Source of the DNA: Actinoallomurus iriomotensis
GTDB lineage: Bacteria > Actinomycetota > Actinomycetes > Streptosporangiales > Streptosporangiaceae
Assembly: GCF_030269445.1 (NCBI RefSeq)
Contig: NZ_BSTJ01000011.1
Span: forward strand, 310,001 to 374,000
DNA: 64,000 nucleotides
Direction: 5' to 3'
Below the pieces are notes generated by a model. The model searched no databases and was not told the DNA's origin. It was given only the letters and a program-made list of their open reading frames with translations. Of the stretch, positions 1-14,231 are shown one piece after another. Made by a program: the position numbers and the translations under genes. How positions within the stretch are numbered: position 1 is the first letter of the stretch; every line of letters begins with the position of its first letter.

Positions 1-35
1 CCGATCGGGCGATTTCCCACCGAGGCGGCGGGGCC

Positions 36-1847
36 ATGCGTCATGATCTCCCTGTGGACGAATGGTCACTTAGTGGATACACCGCCCTCCGGGAGCTGGG
101 CCGAGGCGGCTTCGGCCGCGTCGTGCTCGCCCGCCACGACGCCTCGGGCACACACGTCGCGATCAAGTACCTGCACGTGACCGATGAGAGTTTCCGCACG
201 GAGTTCCGCGCGGAGGCCGGAATCCTGCGCGGGCTACGGGACCCGCACGTGGTGACCCTGTTCGACTACGTCGAGACGCCGCAGGGCGCGGCGATCGTCA
301 TGGAGGCGATCGACGGGGTGTCGCTCCGCGCCCTGCTCAAAGAGCGGGGCAACCTCGAACCGGAGGCCGCGCTCGCCGTGCTGAAGGGGTCGCTGCTCGG
401 CCTCGGGGCCGCGCATCGCGTGGGCGTCGTCCACCGTGACTACAAGCCCGCCAACGTCATGGTCGGCGGCGACGGGCAGAGCAAACTGATCGACTTCGGC
501 ATCGCGCTGCGCTCCGGCGACTCGGGACAGGTCGTCGGCACCCCGCCGTACATGGCGCCGGAGCAGTGGGACGGGGCGCCGGCCTCGCCCAGCACCGACG
601 TGTACGCCGCGACCTGCGTGTTCTTCGAGTGCGTGACCGGCCGTACCCCATACCGGGCGGACACGCTGGCCGCGTACCGGGCGCAGCACATGGTCGGCCC
701 GATCCCCACGGACGACGTGCCGGAGCCGGTACGGGCCCTGGTCGAACGCGGCCTGGCCAAGCACCCGCAGGGCCGCCCGCCCGGCGCGACTGAGTTCGCC
801 GCGGAGTTGGAGGCGGCGGCCACCGCCGCGTACGGGCCGGAGTGGGAGTCCAATGGCTGGCGGCGTCTGGCCGAGGCGGCGGCCGGCCTGGCCGCGCTGT
901 TCCCGTTCGCCATGCTCGTCGCGAAGGTGGCCCCGGGCGGGGCCGCCCACGCGGGCCACGCCGGCGTGGCGGCGGGCAAGGCGGGTGCGGCGGCGGGCAA
1001 GGCCGGCGCCACGGCGGGCAAGGCCGGGCACGGGGCGCTGACCAAACTGCTCGGCGGCAACGCCGCGACCAAGGTGATCGCCGTGGCCACCGGCGCGGTC
1101 GTGGTGGGCGGGGCGGGCACCGCCGCGATCGTGCTGACCCACCATGACAAGCCGAAGAAGGCCGCCGTGGCGCCGCTGCGCGTCGAACTGGCCTCCTACA
1201 ACCGGCAGGTCACCGGCCTGGACCTGAGCGGCGCCCACTCCGTCCAGGTGAGCGGCGGGAAGGACGCCGCCCTGCGCCGCCGTATCAACGACGCTCTGGC
1301 CGCCCCGCTCGAATGGGCGGCCGACGAGATTCGGCAGATGACCGCCAAGGCACAGCCGCCCTGCACGAAGCCGAGCGTGCTCGGGGCGAAGCCCGAGATC
1401 GGGCTGCGCGGCCCGCACCTGGTGACCGTCCGGTACGAACTGCCGAAACAGTTGTGCTACCCGCTCGACTTCGAACTGCCGCACATCACCGTCACCGTCG
1501 ACCTGCGCACCGGGCAGTCACTGACGCCCGAGCAGGTGTTCGCCGCCGGCACGGTCACGACGAGCGGCATCGACACGTTGATGCGACGCGTGCAGCCCCA
1601 CACCACCAAGCCGGACCTCGCGCTGGTGTGCACCGAGGGGACGGCCCCCGACGACTTCCGCCCGGGCCGGCCGTTCAACACGAAACGGCCGCAGCCGCCG
1701 CGCGTCTCGCCCTTCCTCACCCCGAAGGGCCTGGACGTCACGTGGTCGCACGTGGGCAGCGAGTGCCCGTTCTACGCGGTCACCCTGCCGTACTCCGAGG
1801 CACGCGACCTGCTCGCCCCGAACATCGTCGCGGAGCTGCCCAAATAG
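36..1847 (+). CDS. Transmembrane Ser/Thr protein kinase with extracytoplasmic C-terminal domain
   Basis: This is a eukaryotic-type (PknB-like) kinase of 603 aa. The glycine loop GRGGFG is at residues 22-27, the ATP-binding Lys at 44, the catalytic HRD at 133-135 (followed by Y rather than the usual L) and the DFG at 153-155. After the kinase domain (about 15-265) comes an Ala/Gly/Lys-rich linker with three heptad copies, a membrane segment at about 347-368, and an outer domain of some 230 aa. The outer domain contains two Cys pairs and resembles DUF3298-type sensor domains; that resemblance is by eye only. It is not a PASTA domain, so the ligand is unknown. It ends 8 bp before the convergent MerR gene. 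The start at 36 fits the kinase N-terminus; the promoter lies outside the window. Confidence 0.9.
   Translation: MRHDLPVDEWSLSGYTALRELGRGGFGRVVLARHDASGTHVAIKYLHVTDESFRTEFRAEAGILRGLRDPHVVTLFDYVETPQGAAIVMEAIDGVSLRALLKERGNLEPEAALAVLKGSLLGLGAAHRVGVVHRDYKPANVMVGGDGQSKLIDFGIALRSGDSGQVVGTPPYMAPEQWDGAPASPSTDVYAATCVFFECVTGRTPYRADTLAAYRAQHMVGPIPTDDVPEPVRALVERGLAKHPQGRPPGATEFAAELEAAATAAYGPEWESNGWRRLAEAAAGLAALFPFAMLVAKVAPGGAAHAGHAGVAAGKAGAAAGKAGATAGKAGHGALTKLLGGNAATKVIAVATGAVVVGGAGTAAIVLTHHDKPKKAAVAPLRVELASYNRQVTGLDLSGAHSVQVSGGKDAALRRRINDALAAPLEWAADEIRQMTAKAQPPCTKPSVLGAKPEIGLRGPHLVTVRYELPKQLCYPLDFELPHITVTVDLRTGQSLTPEQVFAAGTVTTSGIDTLMRRVQPHTTKPDLALVCTEGTAPDDFRPGRPFNTKRPQPPRVSPFLTPKGLDVTWSHVGSECPFYAVTLPYSEARDLLAPNIVAELPK
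969..1031 (+). repeat. Three tandem 21-bp units in the kinase linker
   Basis: Three in-frame 21-bp units (969-989, 990-1010, 1011-1031) encode AAGKAGA, AAGKAGA and TAGKAGH between the kinase domain and the membrane helix. They form a flexible, positively charged juxtamembrane linker. Copy number could vary by slippage. Confidence 0.75.
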
Positions 1848-1855
1848 CACCCACG

Positions 1856-2281
1856 TCAGGCGGGGTCCGCCTCCGGCGCGAACTCATCCAGCATGTTCAG
1901 CAGCTGGTCCACGCGTTCCACGATGACGGCGCGCAACCGTTCGGCGAGTCTGTCCCAGTCTTCGCGAGTCGGGGGCCCGCCGGGCGGGAGGGCCGCGAGT
2001 GCCACGCGGATCTCCTCCAGGGTGAGCCCGACCCGCTGTGCGGCGCGGATCATCGCGACACGGCACAGCACGTCGGCGAAGAAGCGGCGCTGGTTGTCGC
2101 TCGTCCGCTCGCAGGGCAGCAGACCCTGGTCGGCGTACCAGCGCACCGCCGACCTGGCGATGCCCATGCGCTCGGCGACCTGGCCGACCGTGAGGCCGGA
2201 GACGTGCCACTCCGCGGCCTCGCGATCGCGCGGCCGCGGGCTTGCGTTCAAGTTCACTTGACCCCCTAGCGTCTCGGCCAT
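1856..2281 (-). CDS. MerR-family transcriptional regulator
   Basis: The protein is up to 141 aa. An N-terminal winged helix of MerR type is visible (LTVGQVAERMGIARSAVRWY at about residues 30-49, then a QRRF wing motif). A coiled-coil dimerisation helix rich in Glu and Leu follows, ending in a short tail. There is no CxxCxxC cluster, so it is not SoxR. It is divergent from the FMN-reductase fusion at 2311, its probable target. The start is uncertain. The ATG at 2281 has only a weak ribosome site; an in-frame GTG at 2257 is preceded by AGGGGG and would leave the operator in the non-coding gap. The effector is unknown. Confidence 0.85.
   Translation of the reverse strand: MAETLGGQVNLNASPRPRDREAAEWHVSGLTVGQVAERMGIARSAVRWYADQGLLPCERTSDNQRRFFADVLCRVAMIRAAQRVGLTLEEIRVALAALPPGGPPTREDWDRLAERLRAVIVERVDQLLNMLDEFAPEADPA
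2242..2272 (+). promoter_or_regulatory. MerR-type promoter with 19-bp spacer and central dyad
   Basis: A -35-like TTGCGT (2242-2247) and a -10-like TAGCGT (2267-2272) are separated by 19 bp. The spacer holds the inverted repeat CAAGT-TC-ACTTG (2249-2260). A stretched 19-bp spacer with a centred dyad is the hallmark of MerR-activated promoters. It points rightwards at the gene at 2311 and overlaps the 5' end of the MerR gene, which suggests autoregulation as well. Confidence 0.65.
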
Positions 2282-2310
2282 CTCACCACGAGACGTACAG
2301 GAGGAACACC

Positions 2311-3327
2311 ATGGCCGAAACGTTGCGCGTCGGAGTACTCGTCGGCAGCACCCGCCCGGCCCGGCGGGCCAGGGCGGTCGCCGAGTGGATCTGCGCGGGC
2401 CCCGAAGCCGCCGAGCTCGCCCTCGACCTCACCGTCGTCGACCTGGAGGAGGTCGGCCTGCCGATGCTGGCCGAACCCGATCCGCCCGCCTTCGGCCGGT
2501 ACGCGCTGGAGCACACGAGGGCCTGGGCGGAACTGGTCGCCGGCTTCGACGCCTACGTGCTCGTGTCGCCGGAGTACAACCACTCCACCACCGCCGTGCT
2601 GAAGAACGCGCTGGACCACCTGTACGCCGAGTGGCAGGACAAGGCCGTGGCCTTCGCCGGCTACGGCACCGGCGGCGGGGTCAGGGCCGTCGAGCACCTG
2701 CGCGGGATCACCGCGGAGCTCGGCATGGCCGGCGTCGGGCCGCAGGTGGCGCTCGACCTCTTCGAGGACTTCGACGACCAGGGACGATGCGGGCCGCGGG
2801 CACGGCAGGAGGAGGCGCGCCGCCGGATGCTCACCGGCCTGGCGCGCTGGGGACGGTCGCTGCGGGGCCTGCGTTCGACGTCGGACACCCCCGACGGCGA
2901 ACGGCCGCGCCTGCACTCGCCCGCGGAGAACGCCGAGGCCTCCGCCGCGGTGGAGCGGCTCATCGAGACGCTCCAGGCCGGTGGCGAGACCGTCGACGCC
3001 GACGAGTACGACCGGATGTTCGCCGCGGACATCCTCTGGGGCAGCCCCTACGGACGCACGCTGGCGGGCTACGCGCCGCTCAACGAGATCCACCACAAGC
3101 TCATGGCGAAGAGGGTCGCGCCTCCGTCGCGGTTCGAGCCGGTCCAGGTCCTCGCACCGGCGCCCGGCGTGGCCGTCGCCCACATCCGCCGGCGTGCCCT
3201 GACCGATGGCACCGACGAGCCCGGCTTCTCCGAGATGGCGATGTACGTCCTGATCAAGCGGCACGGAACCTGGTGGCTCGCCGCCGCCCAGAACACCCCC
3301 ATCGCCGACCCGCCCCCGGCGCCGTGA
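2311..3327 (+). CDS. NADPH-dependent FMN reductase fused to SnoaL-like (DUF4440) domain
   Basis: This is a 338-aa two-domain protein. Residues 1 to about 175 form a flavodoxin-like NADPH:FMN reductase: the N-terminal phosphate loop GSTRPARRARAV and the SPEYNHSTTAVLKNALDHL motif, typical of the YieF/ArsH/chromate-reductase family, are present. Residues about 210-335 form an NTF2/SnoaL-like domain of the SgcJ/DUF4440 type, with the typical end WWLAAAQNTPI. The ATG at 2311 is chosen because AGGAGG lies 5-7 nt upstream. It is divergent from the MerR gene and has a MerR-type promoter, so it is probably induced by a redox-active or electrophilic compound. The joining of these two domains is unusual. 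Confidence 0.85.
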   Translation: MAETLRVGVLVGSTRPARRARAVAEWICAGPEAAELALDLTVVDLEEVGLPMLAEPDPPAFGRYALEHTRAWAELVAGFDAYVLVSPEYNHSTTAVLKNALDHLYAEWQDKAVAFAGYGTGGGVRAVEHLRGITAELGMAGVGPQVALDLFEDFDDQGRCGPRARQEEARRRMLTGLARWGRSLRGLRSTSDTPDGERPRLHSPAENAEASAAVERLIETLQAGGETVDADEYDRMFAADILWGSPYGRTLAGYAPLNEIHHKLMAKRVAPPSRFEPVQVLAPAPGVAVAHIRRRALTDGTDEPGFSEMAMYVLIKRHGTWWLAAAQNTPIADPPPAP

Positions 3328-3390
3328 CCCCGGAACCGCCACCCGGCTTCGCCGTACCGCCACGCCGCTTCACCTCTAGTGCGCGCCGGC

Positions 3391-4296
3391 TCAACGGCGC
3401 TCGCCCAGGGTGGCGAGGCCGGTGACGAGCAGGTCGACGAGGAGGCGTGCTCGGCTGCCATCCGGGTCGAGATCAGGGTCGAAGACGGTCACCTGGGCTC
3501 CGGTGGCACGCGGTGCGAGAGCCGCGAGAAGATCGGTCAGTTCGACGACGCTGAGTCCTCCGGGGTCCGGGGAATCGACGGCGGGCATCACGCTCGGATC
3601 GAGGATGTCGACGTCCAGATGCAGCCAGTAGCCGTCGAGGTCGTCACGATCGACGACATCGAGAATCCGGCGCGCGGCGTCCGCGGCGCCGTGCGATCGG
3701 ATCTGTGCGGCGGTGATGACCGTGCCCAGAAGCGCGGTGGTCTCCTCAAGCGCCGAGTCGTCGTCGCGGCAGCCCGCATGGGCGGTGTCGGTGGGGGCGA
3801 AGTACGGGCCGAGGCCATCGATGTCGGCGATCGTGGGCCAGTGCAGGCCCACCGCGGCGGCCAGATCTTCTCCGGCCAGGCTGGCGCACTGGTCGGAGTT
3901 GCCGGGATGCCGGAAGTCGGTGTGCCCGTCGAGATGCACCAGGCCATAACGCCCCGGCGCTCGCCGCAGGGCGATCCCCGTCCCCACGAGCAGGCTGCAG
4001 TCTCCGCCGACCACCAGGGGTGTGAGGCCGTCGGCGCGGAGGGTCTCGATGCGCTCGGCCAGCCGCCGGGCGTGCTCGACGATGGCCTGGTGATTGCGGA
4101 GCACGCCTGGCCGGGCATCGTCGGCGTACCGGCGGGGGAGTACGGCGCCGCGATCGTGCCCGCCGCGCTCGGCGAAGCGTCGGTGAAGGCCGGCCTCACG
4201 GAGCGCCTCAGGCGCTTTGGCCGTGCCGGGCACGCTCGTCGGCGCGGGCGGGCGCAACCCCAGGTTGGTGGGGGCGGAGATCAGGCCGATCGTCAC
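3391..4296 (-). CDS. Arginase/agmatinase-family ureohydrolase
   Basis: The 301-aa protein has the ureohydrolase fold motifs. These are GGDCS at 97-101, DGHTD at 123-127 (metal ligands Asp, His, Asp) and DVDILDP at 228-234 (bridging Asp residues). In classical arginases the first motif is GGDHS, whose His binds one Mn ion; here that position is Cys100. Cys at this site occurs in some bacterial family members, but the effect on metal content and substrate is not predictable. The likely reaction is hydrolysis of arginine or another guanidino compound to urea and an amine. It is a single gene, convergent with the FMN-reductase fusion and followed closely by the Gfo/Idh/MocA gene on the same strand. 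Confidence 0.8.
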   Translation of the reverse strand: MTIGLISAPTNLGLRPPAPTSVPGTAKAPEALREAGLHRRFAERGGHDRGAVLPRRYADDARPGVLRNHQAIVEHARRLAERIETLRADGLTPLVVGGDCSLLVGTGIALRRAPGRYGLVHLDGHTDFRHPGNSDQCASLAGEDLAAAVGLHWPTIADIDGLGPYFAPTDTAHAGCRDDDSALEETTALLGTVITAAQIRSHGAADAARRILDVVDRDDLDGYWLHLDVDILDPSVMPAVDSPDPGGLSVVELTDLLAALAPRATGAQVTVFDPDLDPDGSRARLLVDLLVTGLATLGERR

Positions 4297-4346
4297 CGGT
4301 CGAAGCTACACCCGGGAGCGGACATTCCCGGTCGCGCGGGACCCGT

Positions 4347-5357
4347 CTAGAGCACGCGGGAAAGAGCGGCCTCGATGACCTCCAGGCCGGCGACGGCGTC
4401 GTCGAGTGTCACCGGGGGCGGCGCTTCACCCCGGATCGCGGCGGCGACCGCCGGGTAGAAGTCCTGGTAGCGGCCGTGCTCGGTGACGTGCGGCCGTGTT
4501 CTGCCCGGGGTGCCGAGCAGCCCGTACGCCTCCGGCGGCGTCACGCCGAAACCCTGGTCGTCCGGCGTCAGCCCGTCGCGGAGCTGGGCCTCCTGGCCGT
4601 CCAGCCCGTACGTCGTGTACGCCGCCCGGTCGCCGAGGACGCGGAAGCGCGGGCCCAGCTCGGCGCTGATCGCGCTCATCCACAGGTGCGACCGGACGCC
4701 GTTCGCGTGGGTCAGGGCCACGAACGCGTCGTCGGCGGCCTCCGCGCCGGGGCGGCGGACGTCCACCTCCGCGTACACCTCAGAGGCCGGCGGCCCGAAC
4801 AACGTGATCGCCTGGTCGATGAGGTGCGCCCCGAGGTCGTACAGGACGCCGCCGGCCGCGGCCGGGTCGGCGGTCTCCTTCCAGCCCGGTTTGATTTGCG
4901 GGCGCCAGCGGGTGAACCGCGACTCGAACCGCAGCACCCGGCCCAGCGTGCCCGCCGAGCACAGCCGGGCGACCGTGCGGAAGTCGCCGTCCCAGCGCCG
5001 GTTGTGGAAGGGGATCACGAGCGGCCCGCCGGCGAGGGACCGTGCCTCGGCCGCGGTCGGCGCGACCGGTTTGTCGACCACGACCGGCAGGCCGGCGTCG
5101 AGCGCGGCGCGGGCGAGGGGAACGTGGGAACGGTTCGGCGTCGTGACCACCACCAGGTCGTATCCGCCCGCCCACACAGGGTCCGTACCGTCCAGGATCT
5201 CCGTGTCCGGGTACCGGTCGCGGACGCTCTCCCGGCGTTCGGGGTTCGCCGTGACGACGGCGGCCAGTTCGAGGTCCGGCGCGGCGGAGATGAGCGGCGC
5301 GTGGAAGACGGCACCTCCGGTGCCATAGCCGATCAACGCGACCCGAAGGGTGTCCAC
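4347..5357 (-). CDS. Gfo/Idh/MocA-family NAD(P)-dependent oxidoreductase
   Basis: The 336-aa protein begins with a Rossmann fold (VALIGYGTGGAVFHAPLI) and has the family signature DKPVAPTAAEA. The Lys in that DKP/EKP motif is the usual catalytic residue. The C-terminal alpha/beta domain contains GGVLYDLGAHLIDQ, with the conserved active-site His. Family members oxidise or reduce hydroxyl groups on sugars, inositols or related compounds; the exact substrate is open. The GTG at 5357 is preferred over upstream starts because GAGGAGG lies 6 nt before it and the Rossmann strand begins right after. Its promoter region is shared with the divergent gene at 5459. Confidence 0.85.
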   Translation of the reverse strand: MDTLRVALIGYGTGGAVFHAPLISAAPDLELAAVVTANPERRESVRDRYPDTEILDGTDPVWAGGYDLVVVTTPNRSHVPLARAALDAGLPVVVDKPVAPTAAEARSLAGGPLVIPFHNRRWDGDFRTVARLCSAGTLGRVLRFESRFTRWRPQIKPGWKETADPAAAGGVLYDLGAHLIDQAITLFGPPASEVYAEVDVRRPGAEAADDAFVALTHANGVRSHLWMSAISAELGPRFRVLGDRAAYTTYGLDGQEAQLRDGLTPDDQGFGVTPPEAYGLLGTPGRTRPHVTEHGRYQDFYPAVAAAIRGEAPPPVTLDDAVAGLEVIEAALSRVL

Positions 5358-5458
5358 AGATGGCCTCCTCGGGAACCATTTGATCACGCTCCGGGTCTGT
5401 CCCGGCACGCCCGCCCGGCCTAATGTCGCTGAGGGGCCCACGATGGGGAGGAGTGTGC

Positions 5459-6268
5459 ATGCCCGGACCATCCCCGGATGCGAATCTGGCGGAGGTGCTC
5501 AGGCAGTGGACGAACGCGTTCGGCTGGTCTGAACGGGCCGCGTTCCTGTGCGGTGACGACGTCTACACCCACGGCGAGGTGCACCGGGGCGCGGCCCGCG
5601 CCGCGTCGCTGCTGCGCGCGCACGGGGTCGCGCCGAGTGACCGCGTGGCGATCGCGCTGCCCGGCTCGATGGAGCTCGTCTGGTCGTTTCTCGGCGCCGT
5701 ACGCATCGGCGCGATCGCGGTGCTGGCCGACCCGGACGCCTCGGCGCTGCCCCCGGCGGCCTTCGCGGTCTGCTCGCCCGGGCGCCACCCGCACACGATC
5801 ACGCCCGTGGAGCTGATCGCCGCGCTGCCCGCCGCCGCCTTCGCCGACCCGTACCCGGTGCTGCCCGAGGCGCCGGCGTACGGCCAGCACGCCACGACGT
5901 ACGCCCACCGCGACCCCGAAGAGTCCTACTTGGCGATGGAACCGTTCGGGCTGCGCGAGAACGACGTGCTGTTCTCGGTGTCGAAGACCTACGACCCGGT
6001 CGGCCTGCGCAACACCATCTTCCTTCCGCTGTTCACCGGCTCCTGCGCGGTCCTCGACTCGCGACAGCGTTCGATCCCCCTGGTCGCGGAGGGCGTGCGG
6101 CGGCACCGGGCCAGCGTGCTGCTGTCGACGTCGGCGTTCCTGGGCCGGCTGGCGGCGGAACGGCCGGAGGGCGACTTCGCGCCGCTGCGGCTCGCGGTGT
6201 CCCAGGGGGCGACGCCACCACCGAGCCGGGTCGAGCAGTGGCTCGGCTGCCCGGTGGTGACGCCGTGA
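5459..6268 (+). CDS. Truncated, degenerate adenylate-forming (AMP-binding) protein
   Basis: The 269-aa protein matches the N-terminal half of acyl-CoA ligases/adenylation domains. The start of the fold (SERAAFLCGDDVYTHGEV, RVAIALPGSMELVWSFLGAVRIGAIAV) and the later ...LFTGSCAVLDSR... region are recognisable. The phosphate-binding loop normally around residues 150-170 (SGTTGxPK) is missing, and the protein stops where the YGxTE motif and C-terminal lid should begin. It therefore cannot be a normal ligase. GGGGAGGAG sits 5 nt before the ATG, so it may still be translated. It is either a decaying pseudogene or a non-catalytic paralogue. No missing half is found downstream, where the VOC gene begins 5 bp later on the other strand. 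Confidence 0.7.
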   Translation: MPGPSPDANLAEVLRQWTNAFGWSERAAFLCGDDVYTHGEVHRGAARAASLLRAHGVAPSDRVAIALPGSMELVWSFLGAVRIGAIAVLADPDASALPPAAFAVCSPGRHPHTITPVELIAALPAAAFADPYPVLPEAPAYGQHATTYAHRDPEESYLAMEPFGLRENDVLFSVSKTYDPVGLRNTIFLPLFTGSCAVLDSRQRSIPLVAEGVRRHRASVLLSTSAFLGRLAAERPEGDFAPLRLAVSQGATPPPSRVEQWLGCPVVTP

Positions 6269-6272
6269 TCGG

Positions 6273-6662
6273 TCAGCCGCCGGCCCCGGCGTAGGTGCCG
6301 AAGCTCCAGAAGACGCCTTCGGGGTCGCGCACCGTGAAACCGCGCCCGTACGGCTCGTCCTGCGGCTCCTGCACCACCGTGGCGCCGGCCGCCTGCGCAC
6401 GCTTGAACAGGCCGTCGACGTCGTCGGTCACGACATAGGCCGAACCGGTGCCGGATGGCAGGCCGGCGATGGAGCTGTCCTCGCGGGACGCGCTGCCGAG
6501 CATGACGCCTCCGCCGAGGGGCCAGCGGAGCTCGGCGTGGTCGACGCGGTCGCCGCTCTCGTAGACCGCGACGCGTTCGAAGCCGAAGGCGTCGGTCAGG
6601 AACTGGATGGCGGCGTGGGCGTCGGAGTAGCGGAACGACGGCCAGATCATGGTTTCACTCAT
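6273..6662 (-). CDS. VOC-superfamily (glyoxalase/bleomycin-resistance-like) protein
   Basis: The 129-aa protein has two beta-alpha-beta-beta-beta units of the vicinal-oxygen-chelate fold: an N-terminal ASR-type stretch (AIQFLTDAFGFERV) and the C-terminal GRGFTVRDPEGVFWSFGTY, typical of PhnB/YP-type members. Possible metal ligands are His in the DHAEL stretch and acidic residues near the end. It lies 4 bp downstream of the AraC-type gene and probably shares its transcript. Substrate (methylglyoxal, antibiotic or other) cannot be told. Confidence 0.85.
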   Translation of the reverse strand: MSETMIWPSFRYSDAHAAIQFLTDAFGFERVAVYESGDRVDHAELRWPLGGGVMLGSASREDSSIAGLPSGTGSAYVVTDDVDGLFKRAQAAGATVVQEPQDEPYGRGFTVRDPEGVFWSFGTYAGAGG

Positions 6663-6666
6663 GCCG

Positions 6667-7515
6667 TCATCGTCCGCCGGCGTCCTCGCCGCCGTCTTGG
6701 ATGAATGGGAGATCGTCGCCGGTCAGCCAGGCCGAGGGCGGGCAGCCGCACAGGTCGTTCCACTCGCGTGCCAGGTGCGCCTGGTCGTAGAACCCGCACA
6801 CGGCCGCGACCTCGGCGAGCGACGGCCGGTCCCGCCGCGACAACAGCCGCTTGGAGCGCTGGAACCGTACGACGCGCGCCGTCTCCTTCGGCGTCAGGCC
6901 GTACTCGGCGGTGAACCGCGCGGCCAGGTGCCGGCGGCTCCAGCCGACCTCGGAGGCGATGTCGGCGACGCGCGCGAGGCCGCCGCTCCCGACGATCAGC
7001 CGCCAGGCGTGGCGCAGCTCGTCCGGGGGCGCGCCCGGACGGCCGGCGTCACCGGACAGCACCTCGTCCAGTACGGCGAACCGCGCGGGCCACGACCGCG
7101 CCTCGGCCAGCCGCTCGGTCAGCTCGGCCGCCCGCGTCCGCAGCAGCCCGTCGAGCGGGACGACGACCGACGCGAGCTCGCCGGCCGGCATCCCCAGCAG
7201 CGACCGGGCGCCCTGCGGGGTGAGGCTGAGCTGGACGCCGTACTGGTCGCCGTCGTGCTCGATCAGCACCGGGCGCGTGTGCATCCCCCCGGCGAGCGCC
7301 GGAAACCCCGCGGCGTCCGAATGACGGCCGGGCTGGGTCGCGCGGGTCGGCGCGCCGAGGCTGAGCACCACGGTGAGGTACGGCGAGGGCAGCCCGCGGT
7401 GGGTGCCCGGCGGCAGACCCTCGTAGCGGTAGCCCGAGTAGTGGGCGACCAGCGGCGCCAGGCGTGCCGGCGGGGTCACCTCGGCTCGCTCCATGACGAG
7501 AGCTGAGCTGCTCAT
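6667..7515 (-). CDS. AraC-family transcriptional regulator
   Basis: The protein is about 282 aa. The C-terminal third (about 165-265) has the double helix-turn-helix of AraC/XylS proteins (ARVADIASEVGWSRRHLAARF, then SLAEVAAVCGFYDQAHLARE). The N-terminal half is a ligand or dimer domain with no obvious family motif, seen in many actinobacterial AraC proteins of the DUF6597 kind. The ATG at 7515 is chosen because a perfect palindrome lies immediately upstream. Upstream in-frame GTG 7545 would place that palindrome inside the gene. It is followed after 4 bp by the VOC gene, its likely co-expressed target. Confidence 0.8.
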   Translation of the reverse strand: MSSSALVMERAEVTPPARLAPLVAHYSGYRYEGLPPGTHRGLPSPYLTVVLSLGAPTRATQPGRHSDAAGFPALAGGMHTRPVLIEHDGDQYGVQLSLTPQGARSLLGMPAGELASVVVPLDGLLRTRAAELTERLAEARSWPARFAVLDEVLSGDAGRPGAPPDELRHAWRLIVGSGGLARVADIASEVGWSRRHLAARFTAEYGLTPKETARVVRFQRSKRLLSRRDRPSLAEVAAVCGFYDQAHLAREWNDLCGCPPSAWLTGDDLPFIQDGGEDAGGR

Positions 7516-7521
7516 GGCCCC

Positions 7522-7534
7522 CACGGTAACCGTG
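7522..7534. promoter_or_regulatory. Perfect 13-bp palindrome before the AraC gene
   Basis: CACGGT-A-ACCGTG lies 7 bp upstream of the AraC-type start and about 40 bp before the riboswitch. It may be an autoregulatory operator. The sequence alone does not show which protein binds. Confidence 0.4.
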
Positions 7535-7574
7535 ACGAACGGCACGTCGCGTCCCTGCCGCGGAGAATTTCCTC

Positions 7575-7705
7575 CTCATAGACTGGCCGCGCGACGGCGA
7601 GGGAAGGAACCCGGTGCGATTCCGGGACTGTCCCGCAACTGTGATCGGATAGCGCACTCGCGCGCGGTGACCCGAGAGTCAGGAGACTTCCCGCCGTCGG
7701 CATCG
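7575..7705 (+). ncRNA. Adenosylcobalamin riboswitch upstream of cobN
   Basis: The characteristic B12 aptamer order is present: GGAACCCGGTGCGATTCCGGG (B12-box type stem-loop at about 7605-7625), then CTGTCCCGCAACTGTGA, then a variable arm, then GAGTCAGGAGACTTCCCG. The outer helix is closed by CGACGGCG (7592-7599) with CGCCGTCG (7692-7699). A second GC hairpin just before the GGGAAGG ribosome site (7734-7740) of cobN could be the expression platform. High adenosylcobalamin should switch cobN off, probably at translation initiation. TAGACT (7579-7584) may be the -10 element. Confidence 0.93.
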
Positions 7706-7748
7706 GCACCCGAGCCGGGGCGAGGACCCCCGAGGGAAGGACCCACAC

Positions 7749-11354
<3,606 letters not shown>

Positions 11355-11382
11355 CGCACCTCACACGACACGGCGGAAAGGG

Positions 11383-11412
11383 GTGACCGTTCGGCCGGGG
11401 CGGGTCTACACT
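11383..11412 (+). promoter_or_regulatory. Putative promoter of furA-katG
   Basis: GTGACC (11383-11388) and TACACT (11407-11412) with an 18-bp spacer resemble a housekeeping promoter. The downstream leader to the ATG at 11465 contains a short imperfect dyad, TCAT then ATGA 7 bp apart (about 11434-11448). FurA-type repressors of other actinomycetes bind their own promoters in this position, so the dyad is a candidate FurA site. Confidence 0.45.
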
Positions 11413-11464
11413 TGCGTCGTTCGTTGTCTTGGATCATTCGCGTTATGAAGGTAGGTCTGGCGCC

Positions 11465-14160
<2,696 letters not shown>

Positions 14161-14191
14161 GCTCGTCTGATCTGACCTGGTCTGGTGGGTG

Positions 14192-14229
14192 ACGTCCAGG
14201 CCGGCCCGTGGATGGGCCGGCCTGGACGT
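14192..14229. terminator. Bidirectional terminator between katG and MFS gene
   Basis: A perfect 16-bp inverted repeat (arms 14192-14207 and 14214-14229, core GGCCGGCC) flanks a 6-nt loop. It lies between the stops of two convergent genes. There is no long T-run, as is usual in very GC-rich actinomycetes. Confidence 0.85.
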
Positions 14230-14231
14230 TC

